Below the pieces are notes generated by a model, which saw nothing but the letters and a program-made list of their open reading frames with translations, searched no databases and had not been told where the DNA came from. This document shows, in pieces, positions 1 through 7,338 of a stretch of DNA of 64,000 nucleotides. The stretch's first letter is position 1, and each line of letters begins with the position of its first letter. Origin of the DNA: Desulfomicrobium baculatum DSM 4028 (GTDB taxonomy: Bacteria > Desulfobacterota > Desulfovibrionia > Desulfovibrionales > Desulfomicrobiaceae); the NCBI RefSeq assembly GCF_000023225.1, contig NC_013173.1, positions 932,501-996,500 on the forward strand. The letters are read 5' to 3'. A program made the position numbers and the translations under genes.

Positions 1-1556
1 GGGCCGAACTCCTTACAAGTCTGCTGGTTTTTGAACCACAAGACAAGGGGGCGCGGAGAGGTGACGACGAGCCTGCCCTGATCGAACGACTCTTTCGTGC
101 TTTGGGGAAGGCTTTTGCCCGCGACTTCGGCTTTAGGCTTGGGGAGTGTCGCAGTGGGCGATGGCGCGTCCTGGTGTTTTTCACCGGAATGCGCATCCGT
201 ATCCGGGGATGTGGCATTCACATCCAAATGCGCTGCCGCGGTGGCGGAGGAGTTTGCTTCGGGTTCCGGTTCAGGCGTGGATGCCGCATCGTCATTGGAC
301 TGGGAGAAGACCGGGGACGCGGGTTCGCCTTCGATCGCGTCGGCCCTGGACGCCTCGACTGACGGCAAGATGTCCTTTAGCGCAGGACTGGTATGATTGC
401 CGCTATTTTTGGGTTGCCCCACCATGGGGGCGGGGGAATCAGCGGCATTTCTTGCAGCTGGTGCGGGTGCTACGGAGGCTTCGGGTTCGGCACCGGCTGT
501 CTGCCCTGTTTGGATGAACATATGTTCCATCCTCAAGAGGCCTTGTCTGTGGGCAATGTATCCCGTGTAGCCGGCAATGAGTAAAACAGTCACCGCAAGT
601 TGCGGGATGCTCGGTTTCCAAAGAATCTTATGGGGTTGGTCCGCTGGTGCGGCCTCGGACTCATCCGGAATAAAGGAATAGAGTCGGCCGCATTTGGGGC
701 ATTCGCCGGAAAAGAGCTCAAATTCTTCCAGGCTTGGCTGGTGGCCGCACCTGGTGCAAATAGGGCGATTTGAGTTCGGCTGCGGGCGAGACATATCGGA
801 GTCGTTGTGGAGTCCGCCTGTAGCGCTGAGTCGCGGCCCGGTTTGGGAGCTTACCAATGCAGACAATTTTTCGATCAGCACATGGATCTTGTCCGCAGGC
901 AGTGGGTCGTCGTGGGCCAGGATGGCCTGCACCAGGTTTCCGGCCTCGACAACCAGCGCTGCGCGAACAGGGCCTGTAATCCCGACGCTGGCCCGGCTGA
1001 AGCACAGCACCGGACAGGGGCGCACTCCGCCTGTGTACTGTAAATCCAAGTGTTTGGTCAGTTTTTGGGTCTGGTTCCAGCAATGGGTCAGCATGTCCAG
1101 TAGGAATGGCCATCCGTTGAGGCGCAGAGACTCGCCCGTGGCCGTGATATTCCCGAGATGGCTTCTGGTCTTGATCAGGAAGAGCCCGTTCGGGCCGATG
1201 ACGGCGTGGTCGAGCTGGGTGCCTTCGAAATGCAAATTATGGAAGACATGGTACTCGTCGGGGAGTTGCCGCAACGCTTTGTTGACGATCTGGGCTGCCC
1301 GGGCGTTTGTCTGTGAATGCGAGAGATAGTGCGAAAGGGTCAGGCCAAGCTCTTCGAAACGCAGGATGGCCGCTATGAAGAACACGGCAAAGAAGGCGGT
1401 GATCCATGGCTGGTTTTGGTTGAACGCATACAGGCCTGCCGCCGCCAGCATCAGGACGAAAAGCAGGGGCAGGACAAGGCGCAGCAGGATGTCTTTGCGC
1501 CGGGCGCTGGCCCGGGTGATGCTACTGTGAACCGCGCTGCCGTGTATATGAGCCAT
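1..1556 (-). CDS. NERD-domain membrane protein with zinc ribbon (partial, C-terminus beyond window)
   Basis: The reading frame is open from an ATG at 1556 to the window edge, so about 518 residues are visible and the C-terminus is missing. Two hydrophobic segments (about residues 23-43 and 51-65) are followed by a NERD-like domain (about 74-190; motifs HNLHFEGTQLDHAVIGPNG and LFLIKT). A four-cysteine ribbon (CTRCG then CPKCG, about 264-290) comes next, then a further membrane segment near 312-332 and a long Ala/Pro/Ser-rich linker. NERD is a nuclease-related domain found in membrane-linked and DNA-processing proteins; the substrate cannot be told from sequence. The architecture suggests a membrane-anchored protein with a zinc module. 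It is transcribed away from its upstream neighbour ybaK's 3' side, on the same strand. Family call is good, role unknown. Confidence 0.7.
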   Translation of the reverse strand, partial: MAHIHGSAVHSSITRASARRKDILLRLVLPLLFVLMLAAAGLYAFNQNQPWITAFFAVFFIAAILRFEELGLTLSHYLSHSQTNARAAQIVNKALRQLPDEYHVFHNLHFEGTQLDHAVIGPNGLFLIKTRSHLGNITATGESLRLNGWPFLLDMLTHCWNQTQKLTKHLDLQYTGGVRPCPVLCFSRASVGITGPVRAALVVEAGNLVQAILAHDDPLPADKIHVLIEKLSALVSSQTGPRLSATGGLHNDSDMSRPQPNSNRPICTRCGHQPSLEEFELFSGECPKCGRLYSFIPDESEAAPADQPHKILWKPSIPQLAVTVLLIAGYTGYIAHRQGLLRMEHMFIQTGQTAGAEPEASVAPAPAARNAADSPAPMVGQPKNSGNHTSPALKDILPSVEASRADAIEGEPASPVFSQSNDDAASTPEPEPEANSSATAAAHLDVNATSPDTDAHSGEKHQDAPSPTATLPKPKAEVAGKSLPQSTKESFDQGRLVVTSPRPLVLWFKNQQTCKEFG

Positions 1557-1742
1557 GACGCCTCTGCATGATCTTGCGTTACGGGGTGCTGAACGCTCGG
1601 ACTTTAAGCCCGAGATCGGGAATCATGTCAAGCGCTGCGAATGTAAGACAAAATTGCGTAACGCATCGGAGCGGGCACCCGTGGCGGTTACGCATGCGAG
1701 GCCATGACGCGGACATGCGTCGCGAATGCAGGAGCGATGGGG

Positions 1743-2207
1743 CTATTGCGTGAGCCGGGCAAAACCGCCCCCGGTCATACGGGCCAGATCCGCCGGGGCG
1801 ATTTCAATGTCCAGGCCGCGACGGCCGCCGCTGACCAGGATGGTCGCATGAGCGGTGGCCGAGGCGTCGACGAAGGTGCGCAGCCGCTTTTTCTGCCCCA
1901 AAGGGCTGACCCCGCCCAGAACGTACCCCGTGGTCCGTTCCACCAGGGACTTGTCGGCCATGGCCGCCTTCTTGGCCCCGGCGGCCTTGGCCAAGTGCTT
2001 GAGGCCGAGCATCGCCTCCACCGGGATGACGGCCACCACCAGTTCCCCGCCGAGGTCTGCGACCAGGGTCTTGAAGACGCGCTCCGGATCGACGCCGAGC
2101 TTTTCGGCGGCTTCAAGGCCATAGGAGGCGCATGCGGGATCATGTGCGTATTCGCGCACGACAATGTCGATTTTCGCTTTTTTGGCGGCGTTTATGGCGG
2201 GTGTCAT
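1743..2207 (-). CDS. ybaK: YbaK/EbsC-type Cys-tRNA(Pro)/aminoacyl-tRNA deacylase
   Basis: The 154-aa protein matches the YbaK/ProX editing-domain family along its whole length (about 150-160 aa is usual). Recognisable blocks are the early HDP segment, VFKTLVADL, the LGLKHLAKAAGAKKA helix and the glycine-rich GGVSPLGQKK loop that shapes the substrate pocket. Family members hydrolyse mischarged Cys-tRNA(Pro) in trans, protecting against errors by prolyl-tRNA synthetase. It lies between the NERD gene and ribB on the same strand, with gaps of roughly 100-190 bp. The ATG start gives the expected N-terminus. The family call is secure; the exact tRNA specificity (Cys versus Ala) is inferred from similarity to YbaK. 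Confidence 0.88.
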   Translation of the reverse strand: MTPAINAAKKAKIDIVVREYAHDPACASYGLEAAEKLGVDPERVFKTLVADLGGELVVAVIPVEAMLGLKHLAKAAGAKKAAMADKSLVERTTGYVLGGVSPLGQKKRLRTFVDASATAHATILVSGGRRGLDIEIAPADLARMTGGGFARLTQ

Positions 2208-2314
2208 GGGGGTGCGGCTACAAAGACGCGCGGCAAAAGTCCAGTCGGGAATTGCGGGGAAGGCGCGGCGCGTCCCGGTCAGGGGATGCGCCGCGCCTTA
2301 TGGCCGATCGCGGT

Positions 2315-2971
2315 CTAGATCGCGGCCTGCGCCGAGGCCAGGATATATTCCTTGATGTCGTCGATGGTCACAACGGGCAGGTCGTGGCGTTTTCCGAATT
2401 CCTGAATCTGGGGCATGCGGGCCATGGTGCCGTCTTCGTTGGTCACTTCGCACAAGACGCCGCAGGGCTTGAGGCCTGCCAGGCGCATGAGGTCCACGGT
2501 GGCCTCGGTGTGCCCCTCGCGTTCCAGCACTCCTCCGGGCCGGGCCCTGAGCGGGAAGATGTGTCCGGGCCGGTGCAGATCCCCCGGCCGGGCGTCATCG
2601 GCGATGGCGGCCTGCACCGTGCGCACGCGGTCGGCGGCGGACACGCCGGTGGTCACGCCCGTGGCGGCCTCGATGGAAACGGTGAACGCGGTCTGGTAAC
2701 GGCTGGAATTGTTGTGGACCATGGGCGGCAGCTCCAGGGCGCGCGCCTTGTCCTCGGGCAGGCAGAGGCAGACGATGCCGCTGCATTCACGGATGAGCAT
2801 GGCCATCTGGGCCGTGGTCAGGGACTCGGCGGCGAAGATCAGGTCGCCTTCGTTTTCGCGGTTTTCGTTGTCGGTGACCAGCACCCCCCGGCCTTGTTGC
2901 AAGGCCGCAAGGGCGCGTTCGACCCGGACGCGGGGAGGGGTGTTCTCGAAATTCTCTGAAGTCTGATTCAC
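2315..2971 (-). CDS. ribB: 3,4-dihydroxy-2-butanone 4-phosphate synthase
   Basis: This enzyme converts ribulose 5-phosphate to 3,4-dihydroxy-2-butanone 4-phosphate and formate, the second precursor of lumazine in riboflavin synthesis. The 218-aa length fits monofunctional RibB without a GTP cyclohydrolase II domain. Key motifs are [12 protein letters not shown] (acidic metal/phosphate site), [11 protein letters not shown] and [14 protein letters not shown] place the start at a GTG (2971) preceded by AAGGAG; a longer frame upstream would run into the riboswitch leader. Expression is almost certainly controlled by the FMN riboswitch and terminator just upstream. No other rib gene is in the window, so the rest of the pathway must lie elsewhere. 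Confidence 0.93.
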   Translation of the reverse strand: MNQTSENFENTPPRVRVERALAALQQGRGVLVTDNENRENEGDLIFAAESLTTAQMAMLIRECSGIVCLCLPEDKARALELPPMVHNNSSRYQTAFTVSIEAATGVTTGVSAADRVRTVQAAIADDARPGDLHRPGHIFPLRARPGGVLEREGHTEATVDLMRLAGLKPCGVLCEVTNEDGTMARMPQIQEFGKRHDLPVVTIDDIKEYILASAQAAI

Positions 2972-3011
2972 GGTGGTTCTCCTTGGAATTGAGCGTGAAT
3001 CAGGGCGCGGC

Positions 3012-3037
3012 AAAAAACCGTTCACGCCCGTGAACGG
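3012..3037 (-). terminator. Intrinsic terminator of the ribB riboswitch expression platform
   Basis: Read on the minus strand, a 9-bp perfect stem CCGTTCACG / CGTGAACGG with a 2-nt spacer is followed by six T residues. It sits between the FMN aptamer and the ribB start, so it fits a transcription-attenuation expression platform: FMN binding would favour this hairpin and stop transcription before ribB. Confidence 0.85.
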
Positions 3038-3043
3038 CGGCCG

Positions 3044-3186
3044 TCTTCTCTTTCATCCGGACTGTCACCGTCGGCTCCGGCTTCTCACCGGATCTGCTGA
3101 CCTTCCGGACCCCCGGAAGCGCTCGCGGGCTCCCCGCCAAAAAACGGGACACCGCCGGTGGGGAATTGCACCCCGCCCTGAGAAGC
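3044..3186 (-). promoter_or_regulatory. FMN riboswitch (RFN element) upstream of ribB
   Basis: The minus strand shows the conserved RFN blocks in order: TTCTCAGGGCGGGGTG, AATTCCCCACCGGCGGT, GAGCCCGCGAGCG, GGTCAGCAGATCCGGTG, AGAAGCCGGAGCCGACGGT and GACAGTCCGGATGAAAGAGA. These are the diagnostic FMN aptamer sequences, closed by a first stem formed by the two ends. Position directly upstream of ribB and of a terminator supports feedback repression of riboflavin synthesis by FMN. Confidence 0.95.
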
Positions 3187-3190
3187 GGGC

Positions 3191-3219
3191 ACAATGCGCG
3201 GTGAGACGCGCGGTGTCAA
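3191..3219 (-). promoter_or_regulatory. Sigma-70-type promoter for the riboswitch-ribB transcript
   Basis: On the minus strand a perfect -35 TTGACA (3219-3214) is separated by 17 bp from CATTGT (3196-3191) as the -10. This places transcription start at about 3184, right at the 5' end of the FMN aptamer. Confidence 0.6.
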
Positions 3220-3317
3220 CGGTCCGAATACCGCAACTGACCTTGTATGACAAAATGGCAAAACTCGCCCATTGCCTCGCGCACGGGAAGGGGGTAGGGT
3301 GCTTTAATAGAGAACAT

Positions 3318-3349
3318 GCCACAAGGACTTTCCCTTGTGGCTTTTTTTT
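3318..3349 (+). terminator. Intrinsic terminator on the plus strand ahead of the 3378 gene
   Basis: A 9-bp perfect stem GCCACAAGG / CCTTGTGGC with a 6-nt loop is followed by eight T residues on the plus strand only. The gene to the left (ribB) runs the other way, so this hairpin ends no known upstream gene. It could end a short unannotated RNA of up to about 130 nt, or attenuate the gene starting at 3378. Confidence 0.8.
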
Positions 3350-3377
3350 CCCGCAACGTTACTTTAAAGGATCGATT

Positions 3378-3815
3378 ATGACAGAAAATCAAATACAAGC
3401 AGGCAGTTCCGTCGAATCTCAATGCAAGAAATGCAAGACCGTGACCGACCATCACGTGGTCGTCATGTCCGGTGAGAAGATCGCCAAGGTCGAGTGCAAG
3501 GTTTGTAACGCACGTCACGCCTACGTGTCTCCTACTGCCGAGCCCAAGGTCAAGAAGCCCGCCACCCCGCGCCCCAAGAAGGCTGCCCTGGCCTCCACCA
3601 AGCAGGCCCTGGCTCTGGCCGAGCAGTGGGAAAAGCTGGTCACCCCTTGCGCCAAGCCCTTGACCTACAGCATGGAGCGTACGTTTCAGATCGGCGATGT
3701 CATTGATCATCCGACCTTTGGCCTGGGTTATGTCCAGAAACTCATGAAGCCTTGCACTGCCGAAATCCAGTTCAAGGACGCCATTCGCAACATGCGCTGC
3801 GGGACATTCAAATAG
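3378..3815 (+). CDS. Conserved hypothetical protein with paired CxxC motifs and a CarD/Tudor-like C-terminus
   Basis: The 145-aa protein starts at ATG 3378 with AAAGGA upstream; longer frames reach into the riboswitch region and are unlikely. Residues 15-40 hold two CxxC pairs (CKKC and CKVC), typical of a small zinc ribbon. A Lys/Pro/Ala-rich linker (about 50-80) follows. The C-terminal part (about 100-145) has the pattern GDVIDHPTFGLGYVQKL, seen in small beta-barrel proteins resembling CarD or Tudor domains. It may be a nucleic-acid or RNA polymerase associated regulator, but that is inference. The gene stands alone between two divergent or spaced neighbours and is preceded by a terminator hairpin. 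Confidence 0.7.
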   Translation: MTENQIQAGSSVESQCKKCKTVTDHHVVVMSGEKIAKVECKVCNARHAYVSPTAEPKVKKPATPRPKKAALASTKQALALAEQWEKLVTPCAKPLTYSMERTFQIGDVIDHPTFGLGYVQKLMKPCTAEIQFKDAIRNMRCGTFK

Positions 3816-3912
3816 GCTTCAAGGCTTTTCTCTTGCCGCTAGCTGCCTTAAACGGCCGCCTTTCCGGACTTGCGCCCTAAATAAAGATCCGCTTTTTTCG
3901 TTTCTTTCCTTC

Positions 3913-3942
3913 TTGACGTCGCACGAAAGGTGCGCGTAATGG
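3913..3942 (+). promoter_or_regulatory. Candidate sigma-70 promoter for typA
   Basis: TTGACG (3913-3918) and TAATGG (3937-3942) are 18 bp apart, about 95 bp before the chosen typA start. Consensus match is fair (5/6 and 4/6). Confidence 0.4.
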
Positions 3943-4037
3943 AAAAATAGTGTCGTGCGCCGTGTGTTGTGCGCCGTGCGACCGCTCCACATCGGCTTCA
4001 GTTAAGGAAGCCGTTTTTTATGCTCTACGAGGAAAAT

Positions 4038-5879
4038 ATGCCCACCATGCAGAATAATGACAATATCAGAAATATCGCTATCATAGCTCACGTTGACCAT
4101 GGCAAGACCACCCTGGTGGACGTCATGTTCCGACAGTCCGGAGTGTTCCGGGACAACCAGGCCGTGGATGACCGCATCATGGATTCCATGGATCTGGAAC
4201 GCGAACGCGGCATCACCATCGCGGCCAAGAATTGTTCCGTGCGCTGGAAGGGCGTGAAGATCAATATCGTCGACACCCCCGGCCATGCCGACTTTGGCGG
4301 GGAAGTGGAACGCGCCCTGTCCATGGTCGACGGCGCGGTCCTGCTGGTGGACTCCTCCGAAGGCCCGCTGCCCCAGACCCGTTTCGTGCTGAAAAAAGCG
4401 CTGGACGCGAGCCTGCCCATCCTGGTCGTGGTCAACAAGATCGACCGCGCCGATGCCCGGCCGCAGGAAGTGCTGGACGAGGTCTACGACCTGTTCATCG
4501 ACCTTGGCGCTGACGAGGACCAGCTTGAATTTCCTGTGCTCTACGCCATCGGCCGCGACGGCGTGGCTTCTCCGGTGCTTGAGGAACCGGGCACGGATCT
4601 GTCCTGCCTGTTCGACCTCATTCTGGAACGCATTCCCGGCCCTCGCTTCGATCCCGCCGCGCCGTTTCAGATGCTTGTTTCCGACCTGGGGTATTCCGAC
4701 TACCTCGGCCGTCTGGTCATCGGCAAGATCAAGGCCGGCCTGCTTCAGGAAAAGGCCGATCTGCTGTGCATCGGCGAAAACGATCAGTACTCCTTCCGCC
4801 CGACCAAGGTGCAGGCCTACGAGGGCATGCAGCTCAAGGATCAGGCCGCCGTCGAGATGGGTGACATCGTGGTCATGGCGGGATTGAACAAGGTCGGCAT
4901 CGGCGACACCATCTGCCTCAAAGAGAGCCCGGTGCGTCTGAAGCGCATCGACGTGGACGAGCCTACCGTGTCCATGCGCTTCACCATCAACACCTCGCCC
5001 TTTGCCGGTCGCGAGGGTAAGATCGTGCAGTCGCGCAAGATCAAGGACCGTCTTGAAAAAGAGGCCCTGACCAACGTGGCCATCCAGGTCGAGGAGAGCG
5101 AGGATAAGGACTCCATGGTCGTCAAGGGGCGCGGCGAATTCCAGTTGGCCATCATCATCGAGACCATGCGCCGCGAAGGCTTCGAGCTTGGCGTCGGCCG
5201 GCCCGAGGTCATCTACAAGAAGGATGGCGGCAAGCTCCTTGAGCCCTTGGAGCACGTCTACGTGGACTGCGACGAGTCCTTCATGGGCGTGGTCACGGAG
5301 AAACTGTCCATCCGCCGCGGCAAGCTCCTCAATCTGGTCAACAACGGCAGCGGTCGCGTGCGCATGGAATTTTCCGTGCCGTCGCGCGCGCTCATCGGCT
5401 ACCGGGACGAATTTTTGACCGACACCAAGGGCACGGGCATCATGAACTCCCTGTTCGACGGATACGGCGAGTACCGGGGTGATTTTCCGACACGTTTTTC
5501 CGGCTCCCTGGTCTGCGACAGACAGGGCCAGGCTGTGCCGTACGCGCTCTTCAACCTGGAGCCGCGCGGCCGGATGTTCGTGCGCCCGGGCGATGCGGTG
5601 TACGAGGGCATGATCGTCGGCGAGCACAACCGCGACAACGACATCGACATCAACCCCTGCAAGGAAAAGAAGCTGACCAACATGCGCGCCTCGGGCAAGG
5701 ATGAAGCCATCATTCTCACCCCCGTTCTGCCCATGACGCTTGAGATGGCGCTTAACTTCATTCGTGACGACGAGATGGTCGAAGTGACTCCGCAGAACAT
5801 CCGTCTGCGCAAGATCGAGCTTTCGGCCCAGAAGCGGCACACCATGTCCGCGCGCAAGAAGAAAGTCGAAGGAAAATAG
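4038..5879 (+). CDS. typA: Ribosome-binding GTPase TypA/BipA
   Basis: TypA/BipA is a translational GTPase related to EF-G/LepA that helps ribosome assembly and stress adaptation. The 613-aa protein has the G1 loop AHVDHGKTTL, switch region RERGITI, G3 DTPGHADF and G4 NKIDR near the N-terminus, then a domain-2 beta barrel, the EF-G-like domains and the BipA-specific C-terminus (GRMFVRPGDAVYEGMIVGEH, and the Asn-rich NPCKEKKLTNMRAS). I choose the ATG at 4038 because GAGGAAA precedes it; an ATG at 4020 is also possible. The end is followed 2 nt later by the FAD oxidoreductase gene, so the two are probably co-transcribed. Confidence 0.95.
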   Translation: MPTMQNNDNIRNIAIIAHVDHGKTTLVDVMFRQSGVFRDNQAVDDRIMDSMDLERERGITIAAKNCSVRWKGVKINIVDTPGHADFGGEVERALSMVDGAVLLVDSSEGPLPQTRFVLKKALDASLPILVVVNKIDRADARPQEVLDEVYDLFIDLGADEDQLEFPVLYAIGRDGVASPVLEEPGTDLSCLFDLILERIPGPRFDPAAPFQMLVSDLGYSDYLGRLVIGKIKAGLLQEKADLLCIGENDQYSFRPTKVQAYEGMQLKDQAAVEMGDIVVMAGLNKVGIGDTICLKESPVRLKRIDVDEPTVSMRFTINTSPFAGREGKIVQSRKIKDRLEKEALTNVAIQVEESEDKDSMVVKGRGEFQLAIIIETMRREGFELGVGRPEVIYKKDGGKLLEPLEHVYVDCDESFMGVVTEKLSIRRGKLLNLVNNGSGRVRMEFSVPSRALIGYRDEFLTDTKGTGIMNSLFDGYGEYRGDFPTRFSGSLVCDRQGQAVPYALFNLEPRGRMFVRPGDAVYEGMIVGEHNRDNDIDINPCKEKKLTNMRASGKDEAIILTPVLPMTLEMALNFIRDDEMVEVTPQNIRLRKIELSAQKRHTMSARKKKVEGK

Positions 5880-5881
5880 AT

Positions 5882-7267
5882 ATGCCCAAGAAAGTCCATG
5901 ACGTGATCATTGTCGGCGGCGGTCCGGCAGGTTTGTTCGCGGCCTTCCACTTGGCCGAGCAGGCGAGCCTTGATGTGCTTCTTATCGAGAAGGGGCGTGA
6001 TTCCCTGGTCCGCAACTGTCCCATGACCGGCGAGCAGGATTGCATCCACTGCAAGCCCTGCAACATTCTTTCGGGCATGGGCGGGGCCGGGCTTTTTTCC
6101 GACGGCAAGCTCAACTTCATACCCAAGCTGGGCAAGACCGATCTGACCCAGTTCATGAGTCTGGGCAAGGCCACCGCGCTTATCGACGAAACGGAAGGCA
6201 TCTTCAACCGTTTCAACATGGACGGCAAAGTCTATCCGACCAATATCGACGAGGCCCGTTCCATCCGCAAGGAAGCGCGCAAGTTCGGCATCGATCTTCT
6301 GGTCATCAAGCAGAAGCACCTCGGCAGCGACAACCTGCCCGGTCACATCACCGGCATGGTCGAGTACATCAAGTCTAAGGGCGTGACCGTGCGCACCAAG
6401 GAGGAGGTGGTCGACATCCTGGTGACGGATGGCCGGGTGCGCGGCGTGACCACGGCCAAGGGCGAGTATCTGGCGGACAACGTCATCCTGGCGCCGGGCA
6501 GGGTCGGGGCGGAGTGGGTCGGACAGCTCGTGCAGCGTCACGGCCTGGCCGTGACCCAGCGCGGCATCGAGGTCGGCGTGCGCGTGGAAGTGCACAACGA
6601 GATCATGCAGGACCTGTGCTCCATCATCTACGACCCGACCTTTTTCATCCGCACCGCCAAGTACGACGACCTGACCCGGACCTTCTGCACCAACTACGGC
6701 GGTTTCATCGCCCAGGAAAACTATCAGGATTTCGTCTGCGTCAACGGCCACGCCTACATGGACAAGAAGAGCGAGAACACCAACTTCGCCTTTCTGTCCA
6801 AGGTGGTCCTGAACGAGCCTGTGACCGACAATCAGGCTTACGGCGAGTCCATCGGCCGCCTGGCGACCCTTATCGGCGGCGGCAAGCCCATCCTGCAGCG
6901 CTTCGGCGACCTGAAGCGCGGCCGGCGGTCCACCTGGAACCGCATCCGCAACAGCTACATCGAGCCCACGCTCAAAAAAGTCGTGTGCGGCGACATCGCC
7001 ATGGCCCTGCCGGAACGCATCCTGACCAATCTGGTGGAGGGGCTTGAAAAGCTCAATCAGGTCGTGCCGGGCGTGGCCAACGACGAGACGCTGCTGTACG
7101 CGCCGGAGATCAAGTTCTTCGCCACGCAGGTGGAATGCGACGAGAATCTTGAGACGGCCATAGAAGGACTCTACGTGGCCGGTGACGGACCGGGAGTGGC
7201 CGGCAATATCGTCTCGGCCGCGGCCACGGGTCTTATTCCGGCCAAGAGCATCCTGGCCAAGGGATAA
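5882..7267 (+). CDS. FAD-dependent oxidoreductase (COG2509-like)
   Basis: The 461-aa protein opens with a dinucleotide-binding fold (VGGGPAGLFAAF, residues about 11-22) and an acidic strand end (LLIEKG), and closes with a second FAD motif (YVAGDGPGVAGNIVSAA). It matches the uncharacterised FAD-dependent dehydrogenase family often annotated as COG2509. The cluster CPMTGEQDCIHCKPC near residues 44-58 contains four cysteines and might hold a metal or disulfide; this is typical of the family rather than a proven cofactor site. Substrate is unknown. It begins 2 nt after typA with no separate promoter visible and is followed by a strong terminator. Confidence 0.85.
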   Translation: MPKKVHDVIIVGGGPAGLFAAFHLAEQASLDVLLIEKGRDSLVRNCPMTGEQDCIHCKPCNILSGMGGAGLFSDGKLNFIPKLGKTDLTQFMSLGKATALIDETEGIFNRFNMDGKVYPTNIDEARSIRKEARKFGIDLLVIKQKHLGSDNLPGHITGMVEYIKSKGVTVRTKEEVVDILVTDGRVRGVTTAKGEYLADNVILAPGRVGAEWVGQLVQRHGLAVTQRGIEVGVRVEVHNEIMQDLCSIIYDPTFFIRTAKYDDLTRTFCTNYGGFIAQENYQDFVCVNGHAYMDKKSENTNFAFLSKVVLNEPVTDNQAYGESIGRLATLIGGGKPILQRFGDLKRGRRSTWNRIRNSYIEPTLKKVVCGDIAMALPERILTNLVEGLEKLNQVVPGVANDETLLYAPEIKFFATQVECDENLETAIEGLYVAGDGPGVAGNIVSAAATGLIPAKSILAKG

Positions 7268-7299
7268 TCCGTTTCTTTGGGCCCGGTGACACGAAAGAG

Positions 7300-7338
7300 G
7301 GGCGCTGCCGTTGCATGACGGGAGCGCCTTTATTTTTT
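7300..7338 (+). terminator. Intrinsic terminator after the typA operon
   Basis: A GGCGCT / AGCGCC stem (7301-7306 with 7323-7328), extended by an inner CCG/CGG pairing, is followed by TTTATTTTTT. It ends the plus-strand typA operon and overlaps the 3' end of the convergent EAL-domain gene. Confidence 0.75.

Noticed and set aside
97-621. Short plus-strand frames at the window start
   Set aside because: They overlap the partial NERD gene on the minus strand, which is continuous to the window edge and has recognisable domains.
4002-5840. 612-codon minus-strand open frame opposite typA
   Set aside because: It is an antisense shadow of a GC-rich gene: the sense strand encodes a full TypA with all GTPase motifs, and the antisense product is a low-complexity His/Asp/Leu-rich string.
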